A stretch of 64,000 nt of DNA, taken from positions 1-64,000 of the forward strand of contig JAZSPU010000018.1 in NCBI GenBank assembly GCA_045537575.1, read 5' to 3'. Each line of letters starts with the position of its first letter. The first letter of the stretch is position 1. The DNA is from SIG607 sp045537575. Lineage in GTDB: Bacteria > Bacillota > Clostridia > Oscillospirales > Acutalibacteraceae. Positions 41,918 through 52,176 of the stretch are shown here, piece by piece. Below the pieces are notes generated by a model, which had not been told where the DNA came from, did no database searches, and saw only the letters and a program-made list of their open reading frames with translations. A program made the translations under genes and the position numbers.

Positions 41918-42606
41918 GATACTTCCCTTTCAGCTAATACTTTCAAAAGATTTAAAATTATTTCAGCAGGAGCAATATCACCGCTATATGCTACAGCACT
42001 GTATGAGGCGTCGGCATCATCTCCCGCATCATCGGAAATTTGTCTTACAGCGGCAAAAGCCATTCCCGTCTGATGACAAACCGAAGCGATAGCAGCCGTT
42101 TCCATATCACAGGATATAGCATCAAAATTAACCTTTAGTTTGTCTCTCAATTCATCATTGCTAACAAAACAGTCTCCTGATACAGCCAGTCCTATTTTTG
42201 CTTCACTGCAAAGTTCTGACAAAAGTTCGGTTAACACCTTGTCCGAATCATAAATATAGTCCTGAGCAGGTTTTTCGCATAATTTATAGCCAAGACAGGT
42301 TAAATCAAAGTCATGTTCAATAAATTTATTATTAATTACAACTTCACCTTTTTTAACACGGGAAATACCGCCCGAATAACCAAAGCTGAGTATAGCATCA
42401 CAGCCTTGAGTATAAAGATACATTGTGGCAGAAGCGGAATTTACTTTACCGATACCGCAATGCACCGCATAAACCTGAATATCCTTGATTTTAAAGGCAT
42501 AACAATCTCTGCCGAAAAAGCCTATATTAGTGGCATTTTGAAGCTTTTCAACAAAAGGTTTATATTCGCCATCATCTGCAACGATTATTCCGATTTTTTT
42601 ATACAT
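41914..42606 (-). CDS. mtnN: MTA/SAH nucleosidase family protein
   Basis: The protein has 230 residues. It includes GIIVADDGEYKPF at the start, GIGKVNSA near residue 50, SFGYSGG, and the catalytic region SGDCFVSNDE followed by CDMETAAIASVCHQTG and RQISDDA. This is the purine nucleoside phosphorylase-like fold of enzymes that cleave methylthioadenosine and S-adenosylhomocysteine; here CDMETAA takes the place of the usual EMEGAA. The ATG lies inside the last codons of hemZ (8-bp overlap), after AGGTGAAAAGAAAG. Confidence 0.85.
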   Translation of the reverse strand: MYKKIGIIVADDGEYKPFVEKLQNATNIGFFGRDCYAFKIKDIQVYAVHCGIGKVNSASATMYLYTQGCDAILSFGYSGGISRVKKGEVVINNKFIEHDFDLTCLGYKLCEKPAQDYIYDSDKVLTELLSELCSEAKIGLAVSGDCFVSNDELRDKLKVNFDAISCDMETAAIASVCHQTGMAFAAVRQISDDAGDDADASYSAVAYSGDIAPAEIILNLLKVLAEREVS

Positions 42607-44077
42607 CTTTCTTTTCACCTGTCTTTTCATATTTTTTATAAAAATCGCCAATGCCTTTTTTACGAAGCATCAATTCATCAAATCTATTAATATATTCATA
42701 GGGATATTTAAAATTAAAGATTCTTTCAATATAGTCACCGTTTGGTTCTCTCAGCTTTGTAACAGCAGAAGCACCACAAGCAAGGATAGTATGGGTTTCA
42801 TCCATAATAAATACATTATAGAGACATTCCTTGCCGATTTTAGCATAACCGACATTTTCAAGATTACCTACCGTCTTGCTCTGACGATACATATAATAGG
42901 GCAAAATTTCGTTTTGAGTCAAAATCTTTCTCGCATAAGTTACCATATCATCAGCTTCTTTTCCTGCCTGAATTTCAGGAAAATCACCCGATAGATTCAG
43001 TTTTGAAGAGCGCTTCATTGACAGAGAATGTACGGTAATACTCTCGGGATCAAGTTTTAGTAATTGCTCAACAGTACTCTTAAAGCTTTCAAAATTATCT
43101 CCCGGAAGTCCTGCAATTAAATCCATATTTATGTTATCAAAGCCCACTTTTCTGGCAAGATTAAATGCATCAACTGTCTGTTTTGTGGTATGGGCTCTAC
43201 CGATAATTTTTAAAACATCATCATTCATAGTCTGCGGATTAATACTTATGCGAGTTACTCCGCATTCTTTAATAGCAGTCAGTTTTTCTTCGGTTATAGT
43301 ATCAGGTCTTCCTGCTTCAACAGTAAATTCCAACAGATAACTCAAATCAAAGCTTCTATTCACCGTATCAAGCACTGTTCTCATTTGATTTGCATCAAGG
43401 GTTGTAGGTGTGCCGCCACCCATATAAATAGTTTTGAGTTTTAAATTGTTTTCCTTTGCTATAACTGAAGTTTCTTCAATTTCTTTACAAAGGTATTTTA
43501 CATACTCGGGAATCAGATGGTCGGCTTTTTCTACGGCATGAGAAACAAAAGAACAGTATGAACATCTTGTGGGACAAAAAGGGATTGAAATATACAAACT
43601 AAAGGAATCGCTTTCGGAAAGCTCTATAATTTTTGCTTCACCAAAGTGTGTTTCTTCGCACAATGAAATCTTTTCATCACTTACAAGGAATTTTTCTTTA
43701 AAAAACTCCTTCGCTTTTTGCTCTGCGCCCAATTCCTTAGCCACAGACGAATAAAGTCGAGCAGGTCTTATACCGGTGACAATTCCCCACTTTGGCAAAT
43801 AGGAAGTAATCTCACTAAAGCATTTAAATAGTAATGCAGCAAGTTCTCGTTCGGCATCACGTTCACTATAGCCGTTAATTAAATTTGCTTTGTATTCAGC
43901 AAATTTGCCGTTTATTAAAACACTTGCATATATATCATTGCCGCAAAGCCTAGTGACAGCCATACTAGAACTGTTAACTAATTCGTAGCTAATCTGAATT
44001 TTTTCAAATGGAAGAAAAATTCTACACAGTTTCTCCATTTCATATTGAAAGGTGTGACCAATACAGCATAAATTCAT
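42599..44077 (-). CDS. hemZ: Radical SAM coproporphyrinogen dehydrogenase HemZ
   Basis: The protein has 492 residues, with an N-terminal domain of about 150 residues specific to HemZ. The radical SAM cluster motif CPTRCSYCSF lies near residues 172-181, followed by YMGGGTPTTL, EFTVEAGRPD and NMDLIAGLPGD. The first cysteine-group spacing CxxxCxxC fits 4Fe-4S binding. It is annotated as oxygen-independent coproporphyrinogen oxidase-like, but in anaerobes the real substrate is uncertain. It overlaps the MBL gene by four bases. Confidence 0.9.
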   Translation of the reverse strand: MNLCCIGHTFQYEMEKLCRIFLPFEKIQISYELVNSSSMAVTRLCGNDIYASVLINGKFAEYKANLINGYSERDAERELAALLFKCFSEITSYLPKWGIVTGIRPARLYSSVAKELGAEQKAKEFFKEKFLVSDEKISLCEETHFGEAKIIELSESDSFSLYISIPFCPTRCSYCSFVSHAVEKADHLIPEYVKYLCKEIEETSVIAKENNLKLKTIYMGGGTPTTLDANQMRTVLDTVNRSFDLSYLLEFTVEAGRPDTITEEKLTAIKECGVTRISINPQTMNDDVLKIIGRAHTTKQTVDAFNLARKVGFDNINMDLIAGLPGDNFESFKSTVEQLLKLDPESITVHSLSMKRSSKLNLSGDFPEIQAGKEADDMVTYARKILTQNEILPYYMYRQSKTVGNLENVGYAKIGKECLYNVFIMDETHTILACGASAVTKLREPNGDYIERIFNFKYPYEYINRFDELMLRKKGIGDFYKKYEKTGEKKDV

Positions 44078-44697
44078 TTCAAAATTTCTCTCATAAAAGG
44101 ATTATTTTCTTTTTCAAAAGATAAACGCGAGGCAGGACCGTGACCGGAATAGACATCAAAATCGCCTTTAATATCATAAAGACGTTTTAACGATACCATA
44201 AGTTCATCGCTGTCGCCGCCTATAAAATCGGTTCTGCCTACACTGAGTCTAAATAAAGTATCACCGCTGAACATCCAGTCGCCAATAATAAAGCAAGAGC
44301 TTCCCTTTGAGTGACCAGGCGTTATAAGAACCTTGATTTTTATATCACCAATAGTAAGCAACTGATTATCGCTTAAGGTTTCATCAGCCTCAAAGGGCGA
44401 AAAATCAAGGCAGAAGCGCTCACACAAATTAACTGAAGCATCACTTAAGCCTTTTGCGTCAGGATTGGATATGTAAATTTTCCCATTGCTCAAAGTTCTG
44501 GCTTCATCAGCGCCTAGTATATGGTCAAAATGATTATGAGTCAGCAAAATGGCGAATTCTTTTGATTTGTTTTCCATTATAAACTCTCTGATTTCATCGG
44601 TCATTTGCCCCGGATCAATAATAACAGCACCGGTACTTCCCGAAATCAAATAGACGTTTTGATCCATATACGGAATATTTACAGTTTTGAGTTTCAT
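44074..44697 (-). CDS. Metallo-beta-lactamase fold hydrolase
   Basis: The protein has 207 residues. The metal motif THNHFDHILGADE near residues 53-65 is the HxHxDH signature, TPGHSKGSSCF gives the next histidine near 133, and FSGDTLF the aspartate near 149. This is the glyoxalase II-like (YcbL/GloB) subgroup. The substrate is unknown. Start and stop overlap dtd and hemZ by one and four bases. The recJ-relA-dtd-MBL-hemZ order is common in Clostridia. Confidence 0.88.
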   Translation of the reverse strand: MKLKTVNIPYMDQNVYLISGSTGAVIIDPGQMTDEIREFIMENKSKEFAILLTHNHFDHILGADEARTLSNGKIYISNPDAKGLSDASVNLCERFCLDFSPFEADETLSDNQLLTIGDIKIKVLITPGHSKGSSCFIIGDWMFSGDTLFRLSVGRTDFIGGDSDELMVSLKRLYDIKGDFDVYSGHGPASRLSFEKENNPFMREILK

Positions 44698-45155
44698 TAA
44701 TTTTTTCTCCAGATCTGGGTATCAAGAATTATGGTAACAGGGCCGTCGTTAAGAAGCTCAACCTTCATATCAGCGCCAAATTCACCCTTTTGTACGTTGT
44801 TTACTCCGTTTTCTTTTAGCAGTTGACAAAACAGTTCATATTCACTATTAGCCGCAACAGGTTCCTTTGCAAGTGTAAAAGAAGGTCTGTTACCTTTTTT
44901 AGTATCAGCGCAAAGAGTAAAGTTAGAAATAACTAACGCACTTCCGCCTATATCTAAAAGCGATAAATTCATTTTATCGTCTTCGTCGCAGAAAATTCTT
45001 AGTGAGCTGACCTTTTTGGCGAGGATTTGCGTATCTTCATTGGTATCATCTTCATAAACGCCAAGTAAAACGAGAAAACCCGTTTCAATTGCGCCGATAA
45101 CCTTTCCGTCAACGCTCACACTTGCATTTTTAACCCTTTGTATAACTGCTTTCAT
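44697..45155 (-). CDS. dtd: D-aminoacyl-tRNA deacylase
   Basis: The protein has 152 residues. It removes D-amino acids and glycine wrongly charged to tRNA. It shows MKAVIQRVKNASVSVDG at the N-terminus, GFLVLLGV, SNFTLCADTKKGNRPSF (canonical form SQFTL) near residue 77, and NDGPVTIILD carrying the cross-subunit Gly-cisPro near the C-terminus. It lies 11 bp after relA and shares a base with the MBL gene. Confidence 0.95.
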   Translation of the reverse strand: MKAVIQRVKNASVSVDGKVIGAIETGFLVLLGVYEDDTNEDTQILAKKVSSLRIFCDEDDKMNLSLLDIGGSALVISNFTLCADTKKGNRPSFTLAKEPVAANSEYELFCQLLKENGVNNVQKGEFGADMKVELLNDGPVTIILDTQIWRKN

Positions 45156-45166
45156 AAAAACACCTG

Positions 45167-47365
45167 TTATTTATTCAATCTTTCTACACTATATACGCCG
45201 TGTATTTTTTCAATACGTGTAATAATATTTCTTAAATGCTCAACACCCTCGGTACTAACAGTTATAACTGTTACACTGTTACCCTTCTTGGTAGGATGCG
45301 CGTTAATGCTGTGAAGAGCCACGCGCATATTTATAAGCGTCTGAGAAATATCAAGAATAAGTCCCTGTCTGTCAATAGCGGTAATCTGCAAGGATGCCAT
45401 AAATGTTGACGGCAAATTATCTGCCCAATATGATGCAATCCATCTTGCAGGTTCAGAACTTTCTTCAATATTTTTAGGAACATTAATGCAATCACGCTTA
45501 TGAATAGACACTCCGTGACCGCGTGTGATAAAACCGATAATATCATCACCCGGAAGAGGAGCACAGCATTTTGAAAACTTTATAAGACAGTTATCAATAC
45601 CTTCAACAATAACACCGTCGTTAGCCTTACTTCTTCTATGGGGAGTTACTTCGGGAGTAGTGATAAGAACCTTATTTTGCTTAGATATGCGATTGAAATT
45701 TTCTTTAATATTCGGCAGTATTCTTGCTAAAACAACACCGCCGTAACCGATAGCCGCATAAAGCTCATCAACGTTTTCAAGATGCTGACGTTTTGCAATA
45801 TCAGAAAGAAAATCTTTAAGAGCAGATTCGCTTTCAAATACTATGCCGTTACGCTTAAATTCTCTTTCAATCTCGTTTCTGCCGTTTTCAATATTCTCGG
45901 AACGTTTTTCCTTCTTAAACCAACTTCTGATTTTTGATTTAGCTTGATTTGTAACCGCAATATTTATCCAATCTCTGCTCGGTCCGTGACCAGCTTGATT
46001 AGTAGTAAGAATTTCAATAATTTCACCGGTTTTAATAACGTGATTTATCGGAACAATTCTTCCGTCAACCTTTGCGCCCACCATTCTTATACCCACAGCA
46101 GAGTGAATAGCAAAAGCAAAGTCAACAACCGTTGCGCCTGCAGGCAGATTTATAACGTCACCTCTGGGGGTAACCGCAAAAACGTCATCCTGCGCCAAAT
46201 CCACCTTGATACTTCTTATTATTTCGGAAGCATCGCCTGTATCATTTTGCGCTTCAAGTATCTGACGGATCCATGCAAGCTGCTGTTCCATTCCCTTATC
46301 GCTGCCGCTTAAACCCACTTTATATTTCCAGTGCGCCGCAATTCCGTATTCTGCAGTTTCGTGCATTTCAAAGGTACGTATCTGTATTTCAAAGGGCACA
46401 CCTTCCCTGCCGATAACAGTAGTATGAAGGGACTGATAAAGATTAGGCTTCGGAGTAGAAATATAATCTTTAAAACGATTGGGAATAGGACGGAAAAGGT
46501 CATGCATAATACCCAGAATATTATAACAGTTAGCAACAGTATCGGTAATAATTCTAACTGCATAAATATCGTAAATTTCTTCAAAAGCCCTACCCTGAAC
46601 AAACATCTTTCGGTAAATACCGTTTATCGACTTAACTCTGCTTTGAAATTCAGTTTTAACGTCAGGCATTTCTTCCTTAAGACGTTCTGTAATTTTTTCC
46701 TTAACAGAGTCAAGCATTCTTGAACTGTCTTTGAAGTTTTCGGAAAGAAGACTTTCAATTTCCTCATAAGCGACAGGGTCAAGGCAGGAAATAGAAATAT
46801 CTTCAAGTTCTTCTTTAATGGGGCGAATACCAAGACGGTGAGCTATAGGAGCATAAACTTCAAGAGTTTCAAGAGCTTTATCCCTGCGCTTTTGCTGTGG
46901 CATAAAGTCTATGGTTCTCATATTATGAAGTCTGTCAGCAAGTTTAATAAGAATTACTCGGATATCCTTACCCATAGCAATAAGCATTTTACGGATACTT
47001 TCGGCTTGTTGTTCTTCTTTAGAAACAAAGGAAAGTCTGCCGATTTTGGTAACACCGTCAACTATAAGCGCAACCTCATCACCGAATAGTCTGCTAATAT
47101 CTTCAAGGGTTGTTTCTGTATCCTCAACCGTATCATGAAGCAGAGCGGCGCATACCGATTCGCTGTCAAGACCCAGTTGCGCAACAATTTTGGCTACAGA
47201 AACAGGATGAATATAATACTCTTCATTAGAACGTCTGAGCTGACCTTTATGCATAGTAACACAGAACTCATAAGCTTTTCTTATAAGTTCATAATCAAAT
47301 TCAGCATTCTGACTGCTTAAAAAATCTTTAAATGACTTATACTCATTTTCATATATACTATTCAT
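45167..47365 (-). CDS. relA: Bifunctional (p)ppGpp synthetase/hydrolase
   Basis: The protein has 732 residues in the normal RelA/SpoT order. The HD hydrolase domain has YIHPVSVAKIV and LLHDTVEDTETT near residues 46-85. The synthetase domain has RFKDYISTPKPNLYQSLHT near 300. A TGS domain and the C-terminal zinc-finger and ACT parts follow (CCAPLPGDDIIGF, SVTVITVSTEGV). The HD residues are intact, so both activities are expected. It controls the stringent response. It lies six bases after recJ. Confidence 0.95.
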   Translation of the reverse strand: MNSIYENEYKSFKDFLSSQNAEFDYELIRKAYEFCVTMHKGQLRRSNEEYYIHPVSVAKIVAQLGLDSESVCAALLHDTVEDTETTLEDISRLFGDEVALIVDGVTKIGRLSFVSKEEQQAESIRKMLIAMGKDIRVILIKLADRLHNMRTIDFMPQQKRRDKALETLEVYAPIAHRLGIRPIKEELEDISISCLDPVAYEEIESLLSENFKDSSRMLDSVKEKITERLKEEMPDVKTEFQSRVKSINGIYRKMFVQGRAFEEIYDIYAVRIITDTVANCYNILGIMHDLFRPIPNRFKDYISTPKPNLYQSLHTTVIGREGVPFEIQIRTFEMHETAEYGIAAHWKYKVGLSGSDKGMEQQLAWIRQILEAQNDTGDASEIIRSIKVDLAQDDVFAVTPRGDVINLPAGATVVDFAFAIHSAVGIRMVGAKVDGRIVPINHVIKTGEIIEILTTNQAGHGPSRDWINIAVTNQAKSKIRSWFKKEKRSENIENGRNEIEREFKRNGIVFESESALKDFLSDIAKRQHLENVDELYAAIGYGGVVLARILPNIKENFNRISKQNKVLITTPEVTPHRRSKANDGVIVEGIDNCLIKFSKCCAPLPGDDIIGFITRGHGVSIHKRDCINVPKNIEESSEPARWIASYWADNLPSTFMASLQITAIDRQGLILDISQTLINMRVALHSINAHPTKKGNSVTVITVSTEGVEHLRNIITRIEKIHGVYSVERLNK

Positions 47366-47371
47366 TTAAGG

Positions 47372-49375
47372 TCACCCCCTTGCCCTTTTAAGTATTGATG
47401 AATTTTCTAAATCCACCTTACCGCCGCCTGAGTTAATATATAGCATTTCGCACTCATTATTAGTCTTTGATATTAAACCCAGTTCAATAAATATATCAAT
47501 AATCATTCTTACTTTTGCGATACCGAATTGATTCATAAATTTTTGTTCGGTAGCTTTTGCAGAAGCTGTGCCGCGATTTAAAAACTTATATATAACAGCA
47601 CATTCTTCCCTTGTTGGAGCTATAGCATTATAACACTTGGGAACAAGAGCGCAAAAGTCATCATAGTCGGCTAATTCCTGAGCTAAATTATTATCTAAAA
47701 CACCTGAAATGCGATAATCCTTTATAATTACCGATAAATATCTTTTGCCATTAAATAGGCTCACATCTAGAACAACAGCAATATCAAGAACATCGCCTAA
47801 TTTATACTCAAACGCCTCTTCGCTGCAGGAAAAAAGCATTGCACGAAAAGAAGTATTATCTTTAATAAAGCTGAGCTTCAGATGTTTTCCGCCTGCTACA
47901 GAAGATATTTTTTCAAGTTTTACACCGAAAATCCCAAAAAGAGGAATATTGTTACCGGTTCCGAATGGTTGCATAACGTTAAGCTCATCAAACAAATCAA
48001 TTGATAAAGCAATAGGATTAAGCTTACAATCAAGCTTTAATACGGGAACCACGGGACTAACAGTACGTGCATAATCATTAACAGCCGAAGCAAAAACTTC
48101 AATATTTTCTTTTTTAACGGTTACACCCGCCGCCAACTCATGACCGCCGAATTTTTGAGTATATTGAGTAGCGCTATTTATGCAGTCATACAAAGAAAAT
48201 CCATCAATACTTCTGCCGGAACCATGGGCAACATCACCGTCAATACTCAAAACTATTGTGGGCTTTCCGTACATTTCGCAAATGCGCGATGCTACAATTC
48301 CAACAATGCCATGATGCCAATTTTCACCCGATACAACTATTACACGTTGGTGATAGAGATATTCTTTTTCAATAATGCCAACCGCTTCATCTAAAATAGC
48401 TTTTTCGATTTGCTGACGTAAAGTATTTTCCTCTCCTATTTCCTGAGCTAAATCATAAGCTTCCTGTTCATCTTCGGTAACAAGAAGTTTAAAAGCACGC
48501 TGTGCGCTACCCATTCTTCCTGCCGCATTAATTCTCGGAACAAGACCAAAAGCAACCCTTGAAGCAGAAAATGCAGCATTATCAATACCCGCAACCTTCA
48601 TTAAAGCGCAGATACCGACTCTGTTACCGTTTAAAATTTGTTCAATACCAACACGTACAAAAGAACGATTAACAGAAACAAGCGGCATTACGTCACCGAT
48701 TGTTCCAAGAGCTACAAGGTCGCCGTATTCACCAATCATTTCTTCAGGCTCAGCGCCCTCTAAAGCGCATATAAGATTAAAGGCAACCCCAACACCGCAA
48801 ATATCTTTAAATTCGCTATAATCATCCATACGGTGAGGATCTACAACCGCCAAAGCGTTAGGAAGATTTTCGGGCGGTAAATGGTGATCGGTAACAACCA
48901 CTTTAATACCCAGCTTATTAGCAAACTCTATTTCATCAAAACAAGATATACCGTTATCAACCGTTACAATAAGGGATACGCCCATTGAATAGAGTTCTTC
49001 AACAGCCGCTTTGTTCATACCATACCCTTCAGAAAATCTGTCGGGAATACGGCAAACAACTCTGGCGCCGCGTTTTGTTAAATAGGAAAAAAGCAGGGCT
49101 GTAGCTGTAACACCGTCACAATCATAGTCGCCGTAAACTGCAATCAACTCATCATTTGCTATGGCTTCATTTATACATTCAACAGCCTTTTCAATATCCG
49201 TTAAAGAAAACGGATCAGAAAACATAGGCTCAGTTGATAAAAACTCCTCAAGTAAAGCAGGGTCATCATATCCTCTTGAGGCGGCTATCATAGCAACAAA
49301 CGGGTCAATATCGCATTCCATTGCCAGTTCTTTTGCAAGTTCTTTATCAATTTTATAAACTTCCCATTTTTTCAT
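47372..49375 (-). CDS. recJ: Single-stranded-DNA-specific exonuclease RecJ
   Basis: The protein has 667 residues. DHH-family motifs are VYGDYDCDGVTATALL near residue 78, VTVDNGISC and VVTDHHLPPENLP. The DHHA1 region contains GGHELAAGVT near 400. A C-terminal extension of about 100 residues (EECAVIYKFLNRG onward) is a winged-helix-like part also found in other clostridial RecJ proteins. The ATG after GGCAGGTGGCATTGT is used; the longer frame runs through the promoter. It acts in recombination and mismatch repair. Confidence 0.93.
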   Translation of the reverse strand: MKKWEVYKIDKELAKELAMECDIDPFVAMIAASRGYDDPALLEEFLSTEPMFSDPFSLTDIEKAVECINEAIANDELIAVYGDYDCDGVTATALLFSYLTKRGARVVCRIPDRFSEGYGMNKAAVEELYSMGVSLIVTVDNGISCFDEIEFANKLGIKVVVTDHHLPPENLPNALAVVDPHRMDDYSEFKDICGVGVAFNLICALEGAEPEEMIGEYGDLVALGTIGDVMPLVSVNRSFVRVGIEQILNGNRVGICALMKVAGIDNAAFSASRVAFGLVPRINAAGRMGSAQRAFKLLVTEDEQEAYDLAQEIGEENTLRQQIEKAILDEAVGIIEKEYLYHQRVIVVSGENWHHGIVGIVASRICEMYGKPTIVLSIDGDVAHGSGRSIDGFSLYDCINSATQYTQKFGGHELAAGVTVKKENIEVFASAVNDYARTVSPVVPVLKLDCKLNPIALSIDLFDELNVMQPFGTGNNIPLFGIFGVKLEKISSVAGGKHLKLSFIKDNTSFRAMLFSCSEEAFEYKLGDVLDIAVVLDVSLFNGKRYLSVIIKDYRISGVLDNNLAQELADYDDFCALVPKCYNAIAPTREECAVIYKFLNRGTASAKATEQKFMNQFGIAKVRMIIDIFIELGLISKTNNECEMLYINSGGGKVDLENSSILKRARG

Positions 49376-49425
49376 ACAATGCCACCTGCCTTTCTTAAGA
49401 ATAAAATTTACCCAATATATAATAT

Positions 49426-49454
49426 ATAGTAACATATAATATATATTTTTGCAA
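49426..49454 (-). promoter_or_regulatory. Candidate promoter of recJ-relA operon
   Basis: On the minus strand TTGCAA, a 17-nt spacer and TACTAT, about 50 bp before recJ and downstream of the transketolase terminator. Confidence 0.5.
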
Positions 49455-49468
49455 GAAAAAAGAAGGTT

Positions 49469-49504
49469 AAAAAATAAGAGCCGCAACAAAAAGTCACGAC
49501 TCTT
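49469..49504 (-). terminator. Terminator of the miaB-to-transketolase operon
   Basis: AAGAGCCG and CGACTCTT pair over 8 bp with one G-U and are followed on the minus strand by ATTTTTT, 18 bp after the transketolase stop. Confidence 0.72.
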
Positions 49505-49521
49505 AAAAGGCGATATAAAAA

Positions 49522-50466
49522 TTATTTTTTGGATACGGCCTTTACAGCAAGTTCGGCAATATCTTTACCTCTCATACCGTAAAGATCTAAAAGGTCATTT
49601 GCAGGACCTGACTGACCAAAGCGGTCATTAACACCAAGTTTAAGTACGGGAACGGGATAATTTTCGCTTAAATACTCAGCAATAGCGGAACCCATACCGC
49701 CGATAACAGAATGTTCTTCTGCAGAAACAATAGCGCCTGTTTCTTTAGCGGCTTTAAGAACAATCTCGGTATCAAGGGGCTTAATGGTAGCCATATTGAT
49801 AACTCTTGCGCTTATTCCCTGCTCTTTAAGGATATCGTGAGCAATAAGCGCTTCATTTACCATAAGACCGGTAGCAATAATTGTAACGTCACTACCCTCT
49901 TTAAGTTCAACACCCTTGCCGATTTCGAATTTATAATCTTCGTCAAATATAACCGGAACAGCAAGTCTTCCAAATCTCATATAAACGGGGCCGTCATGTT
50001 TATATGCAGCCTCTAAAGCTTTTTCGGATTCAACTGCATCGGCAGGATTTATAATGGTCATACCGGGAAGAGTGCGCATAAGAGCGATATCTTCGCAACA
50101 CTGATGGGTAGCGCCGTCTTCTCCAACAGAAATACCTGCATGAGTAGCGGCAATAATTACGTTAAGCTGAGGATAGCAAACAGCATTTCTTACCTGTTCA
50201 AAAGCTCTGCCTGCCGCAAACATAGCAAAAGAAGAGCAGAAAACTTTTTTACCTGTAGCGGCGATACCGGCAGCAATGCTTACCATATTCTGCTCAGCAA
50301 TACCGCAATCGTAAAAACGTTCAGGAAATTTCTTTTTAAATACTATAGTTTTGGTTGCTTCTGCAAGGTCAGCATCCAAAACAATAAAATCATCATATTT
50401 CTCGCCAAGCTTTACAAGACCAGCGCCATAGGCGTCTCTCGTAGCCTTTTTAATTACGTCAGCCAT
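49522..50466 (-). CDS. Transketolase, C-terminal subunit
   Basis: The protein has 314 residues and forms the pyrimidine-binding and C-terminal part of transketolase. It shows DLAEATKT, AEQNMVSIAAGIAATGKKVF in part, SFAMFAAGRAFEQVRN and GEDGATHQCCEDIA. It needs the N-terminal subunit for thiamine diphosphate binding. It interconverts pentose-phosphate-pathway sugars. It lies 16 bp after the N-terminal subunit. Many Firmicutes use this split form. Confidence 0.94.
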   Translation of the reverse strand: MADVIKKATRDAYGAGLVKLGEKYDDFIVLDADLAEATKTIVFKKKFPERFYDCGIAEQNMVSIAAGIAATGKKVFCSSFAMFAAGRAFEQVRNAVCYPQLNVIIAATHAGISVGEDGATHQCCEDIALMRTLPGMTIINPADAVESEKALEAAYKHDGPVYMRFGRLAVPVIFDEDYKFEIGKGVELKEGSDVTIIATGLMVNEALIAHDILKEQGISARVINMATIKPLDTEIVLKAAKETGAIVSAEEHSVIGGMGSAIAEYLSENYPVPVLKLGVNDRFGQSGPANDLLDLYGMRGKDIAELAVKAVSKK

Positions 50467-50482
50467 AATAATCTCCCTTCCC

Positions 50483-51319
50483 TTATTTCAAAGTTTCATC
50501 AATAGCATTAAGTTCAGCAATAGCAACTTCATATTCGTCATCACTGGGTGCTTTACCGTGCCAACCAACGTTGTTTTCCATATAGGAAACACCTTTGCCT
50601 TTTACTGTTTTAGCAACTATACAGAAAGGTTTATCGGACTGTCGAGCTAAAGCTAATGCTCCCTCAATAGCGTCAAAATCATGACCGTCAATTACAGTAA
50701 CGTTCCAATTGAATGCTTCGAATTTTTTATCAATAGGAGTAGGAGAATTAACCTCATCACAGCTACCGTCAATCTGAAGATTATTAAAATCAACAAATGC
50801 TACAAGGTTATTAAGACCTTTGTTTGCGGCAAACATTGCAGCTTCCCAAACCTGACCTTCTTCACACTCACCGTCACCAAGGATAGTAAACACTCTGAAA
50901 TCATTACCAAAATGTTTAGCAGAAAGAGCCATACCAACAGCGGCAGAAATGCCCTGACCTAGAGATCCTGAAGACATATCAACACCGGGTATATGCTTCA
51001 TATCGGGATGGCCTTGTAGTCTGGAATCTGTTTTACGCAAGGTTTTAAGTTCTTCTGTGGGGAAATATCCGCGATTAGCAAGAACAGAATAAAGCGCAGG
51101 TGCGGCGTGACCTTTTGAAAGTACCAGACGGTCTCTGTCAGCCATATCTGGTTCCATAGGATCAATATTCATTTCCTTAAAATACAGATATGTGAGAATA
51201 TCAGTACAGGAAAGTGAACCGCCAGGATGACCGGCTTTTGCACTGTGAACGCCTTCAATAATGCCTATTCTTACATTATTGGCAATTCTTTGGAGTTCTT
51301 TTTTAGTTATAGCATCCAT
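50483..51319 (-). CDS. Transketolase, N-terminal subunit
   Basis: The protein has 278 residues. It shows SAKAGHPGGSLSCTDIL at the N-terminus, DRLVLSKGHAAPALY, and the thiamine diphosphate motif GDGECEEGQVWEAAMFA followed by FVDFNNLQIDG near residues 150-190. It pairs with the C-terminal subunit encoded 16 bp downstream. AAAGGATACATAAA precedes the ATG. Confidence 0.95.
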   Translation of the reverse strand: MDAITKKELQRIANNVRIGIIEGVHSAKAGHPGGSLSCTDILTYLYFKEMNIDPMEPDMADRDRLVLSKGHAAPALYSVLANRGYFPTEELKTLRKTDSRLQGHPDMKHIPGVDMSSGSLGQGISAAVGMALSAKHFGNDFRVFTILGDGECEEGQVWEAAMFAANKGLNNLVAFVDFNNLQIDGSCDEVNSPTPIDKKFEAFNWNVTVIDGHDFDAIEGALALARQSDKPFCIVAKTVKGKGVSYMENNVGWHGKAPSDDEYEVAIAELNAIDETLK

Positions 51320-51345
51320 TTTATGTATCCTTTCATTATGGCGAA

Positions 51346-52176
51346 TTAAATCGCCTTATTTTGTAAAAATTCTATAAAGTCGGCTACGGCACCCTGTCGG
51401 CAACCGCCTGCGACATAATCAACCGTTTCTTTTATATCGTCAGGACTCTCTTTAGGGCAAGATGATATGCCGGCAACGCTAAGCATTTCGTAATCGTTAT
51501 AATAATCGCCTATAGCAAACGTATTTTCTTCAGAAACACCTATTATACAGGCGAGATCTAAAAGTCCTTGTCCTTTGTCAGTTCCTTTAGGCAAAAGTTC
51601 TACTCCTCGATAATATACACCGTCAATAAGTGCGCCTGCCTTGGCAAACCCGCATGTATCAGATTTGCAATTTTCTATTTCTTTAAGAAGAGCGCTTTCA
51701 TCGTAATCGATTTCGTAAAAGGTCATTATTTTATTCCAAGGCATATTCATAACATCATCGACACTCGCGTATTTGATCGGAACATGTTCGTATTCAAAAT
51801 GAACTCTGCACGCCTTACTTTCGCGAACCATAAATACTTCATCGCCCGAATATACCTCAATGCCTATCTCGGGAAATTTAACAGATAAATTTATAAAAAA
51901 GTTTTTATCATCATCGTTTATGGTTTTATTAACGAGAGTTTTATTATTAACACAATCGTATATCATACCGCCGTTATAAAAAATAACGTTATGTAAATTT
52001 TCAAATTGAGCAGTAATATGTTTCATTGCCGCAGGACATCTACCTGTTGCTATACAAAAAGCACCGCCTTGTGCAACAAATTCATTAATCTTTTCAAAAT
52101 TACGAGGGCTTATATACCCCTGTTCCATTAGAGTACCGTCAACGTCTGACGCTAAAATACAATTTTTAAACTTCAT
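51346..52176 (-). CDS. Cof-type HAD phosphatase
   Basis: The protein has 276 residues. The HAD motifs are ASDVDGTL near residues 9-16, CIATGR near 41, and the C-terminal KGTDKGQGL and IGDYYNDYEML near 207-228. The cap domain is of the C2B type. Members dephosphorylate sugar phosphates or flavin precursors, and the substrate here is not known. The ATG overlaps the stop of the pseudouridine synthase gene by four bases. Confidence 0.9.
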   Translation of the reverse strand: MKFKNCILASDVDGTLMEQGYISPRNFEKINEFVAQGGAFCIATGRCPAAMKHITAQFENLHNVIFYNGGMIYDCVNNKTLVNKTINDDDKNFFINLSVKFPEIGIEVYSGDEVFMVRESKACRVHFEYEHVPIKYASVDDVMNMPWNKIMTFYEIDYDESALLKEIENCKSDTCGFAKAGALIDGVYYRGVELLPKGTDKGQGLLDLACIIGVSEENTFAIGDYYNDYEMLSVAGISSCPKESPDDIKETVDYVAGGCRQGAVADFIEFLQNKAI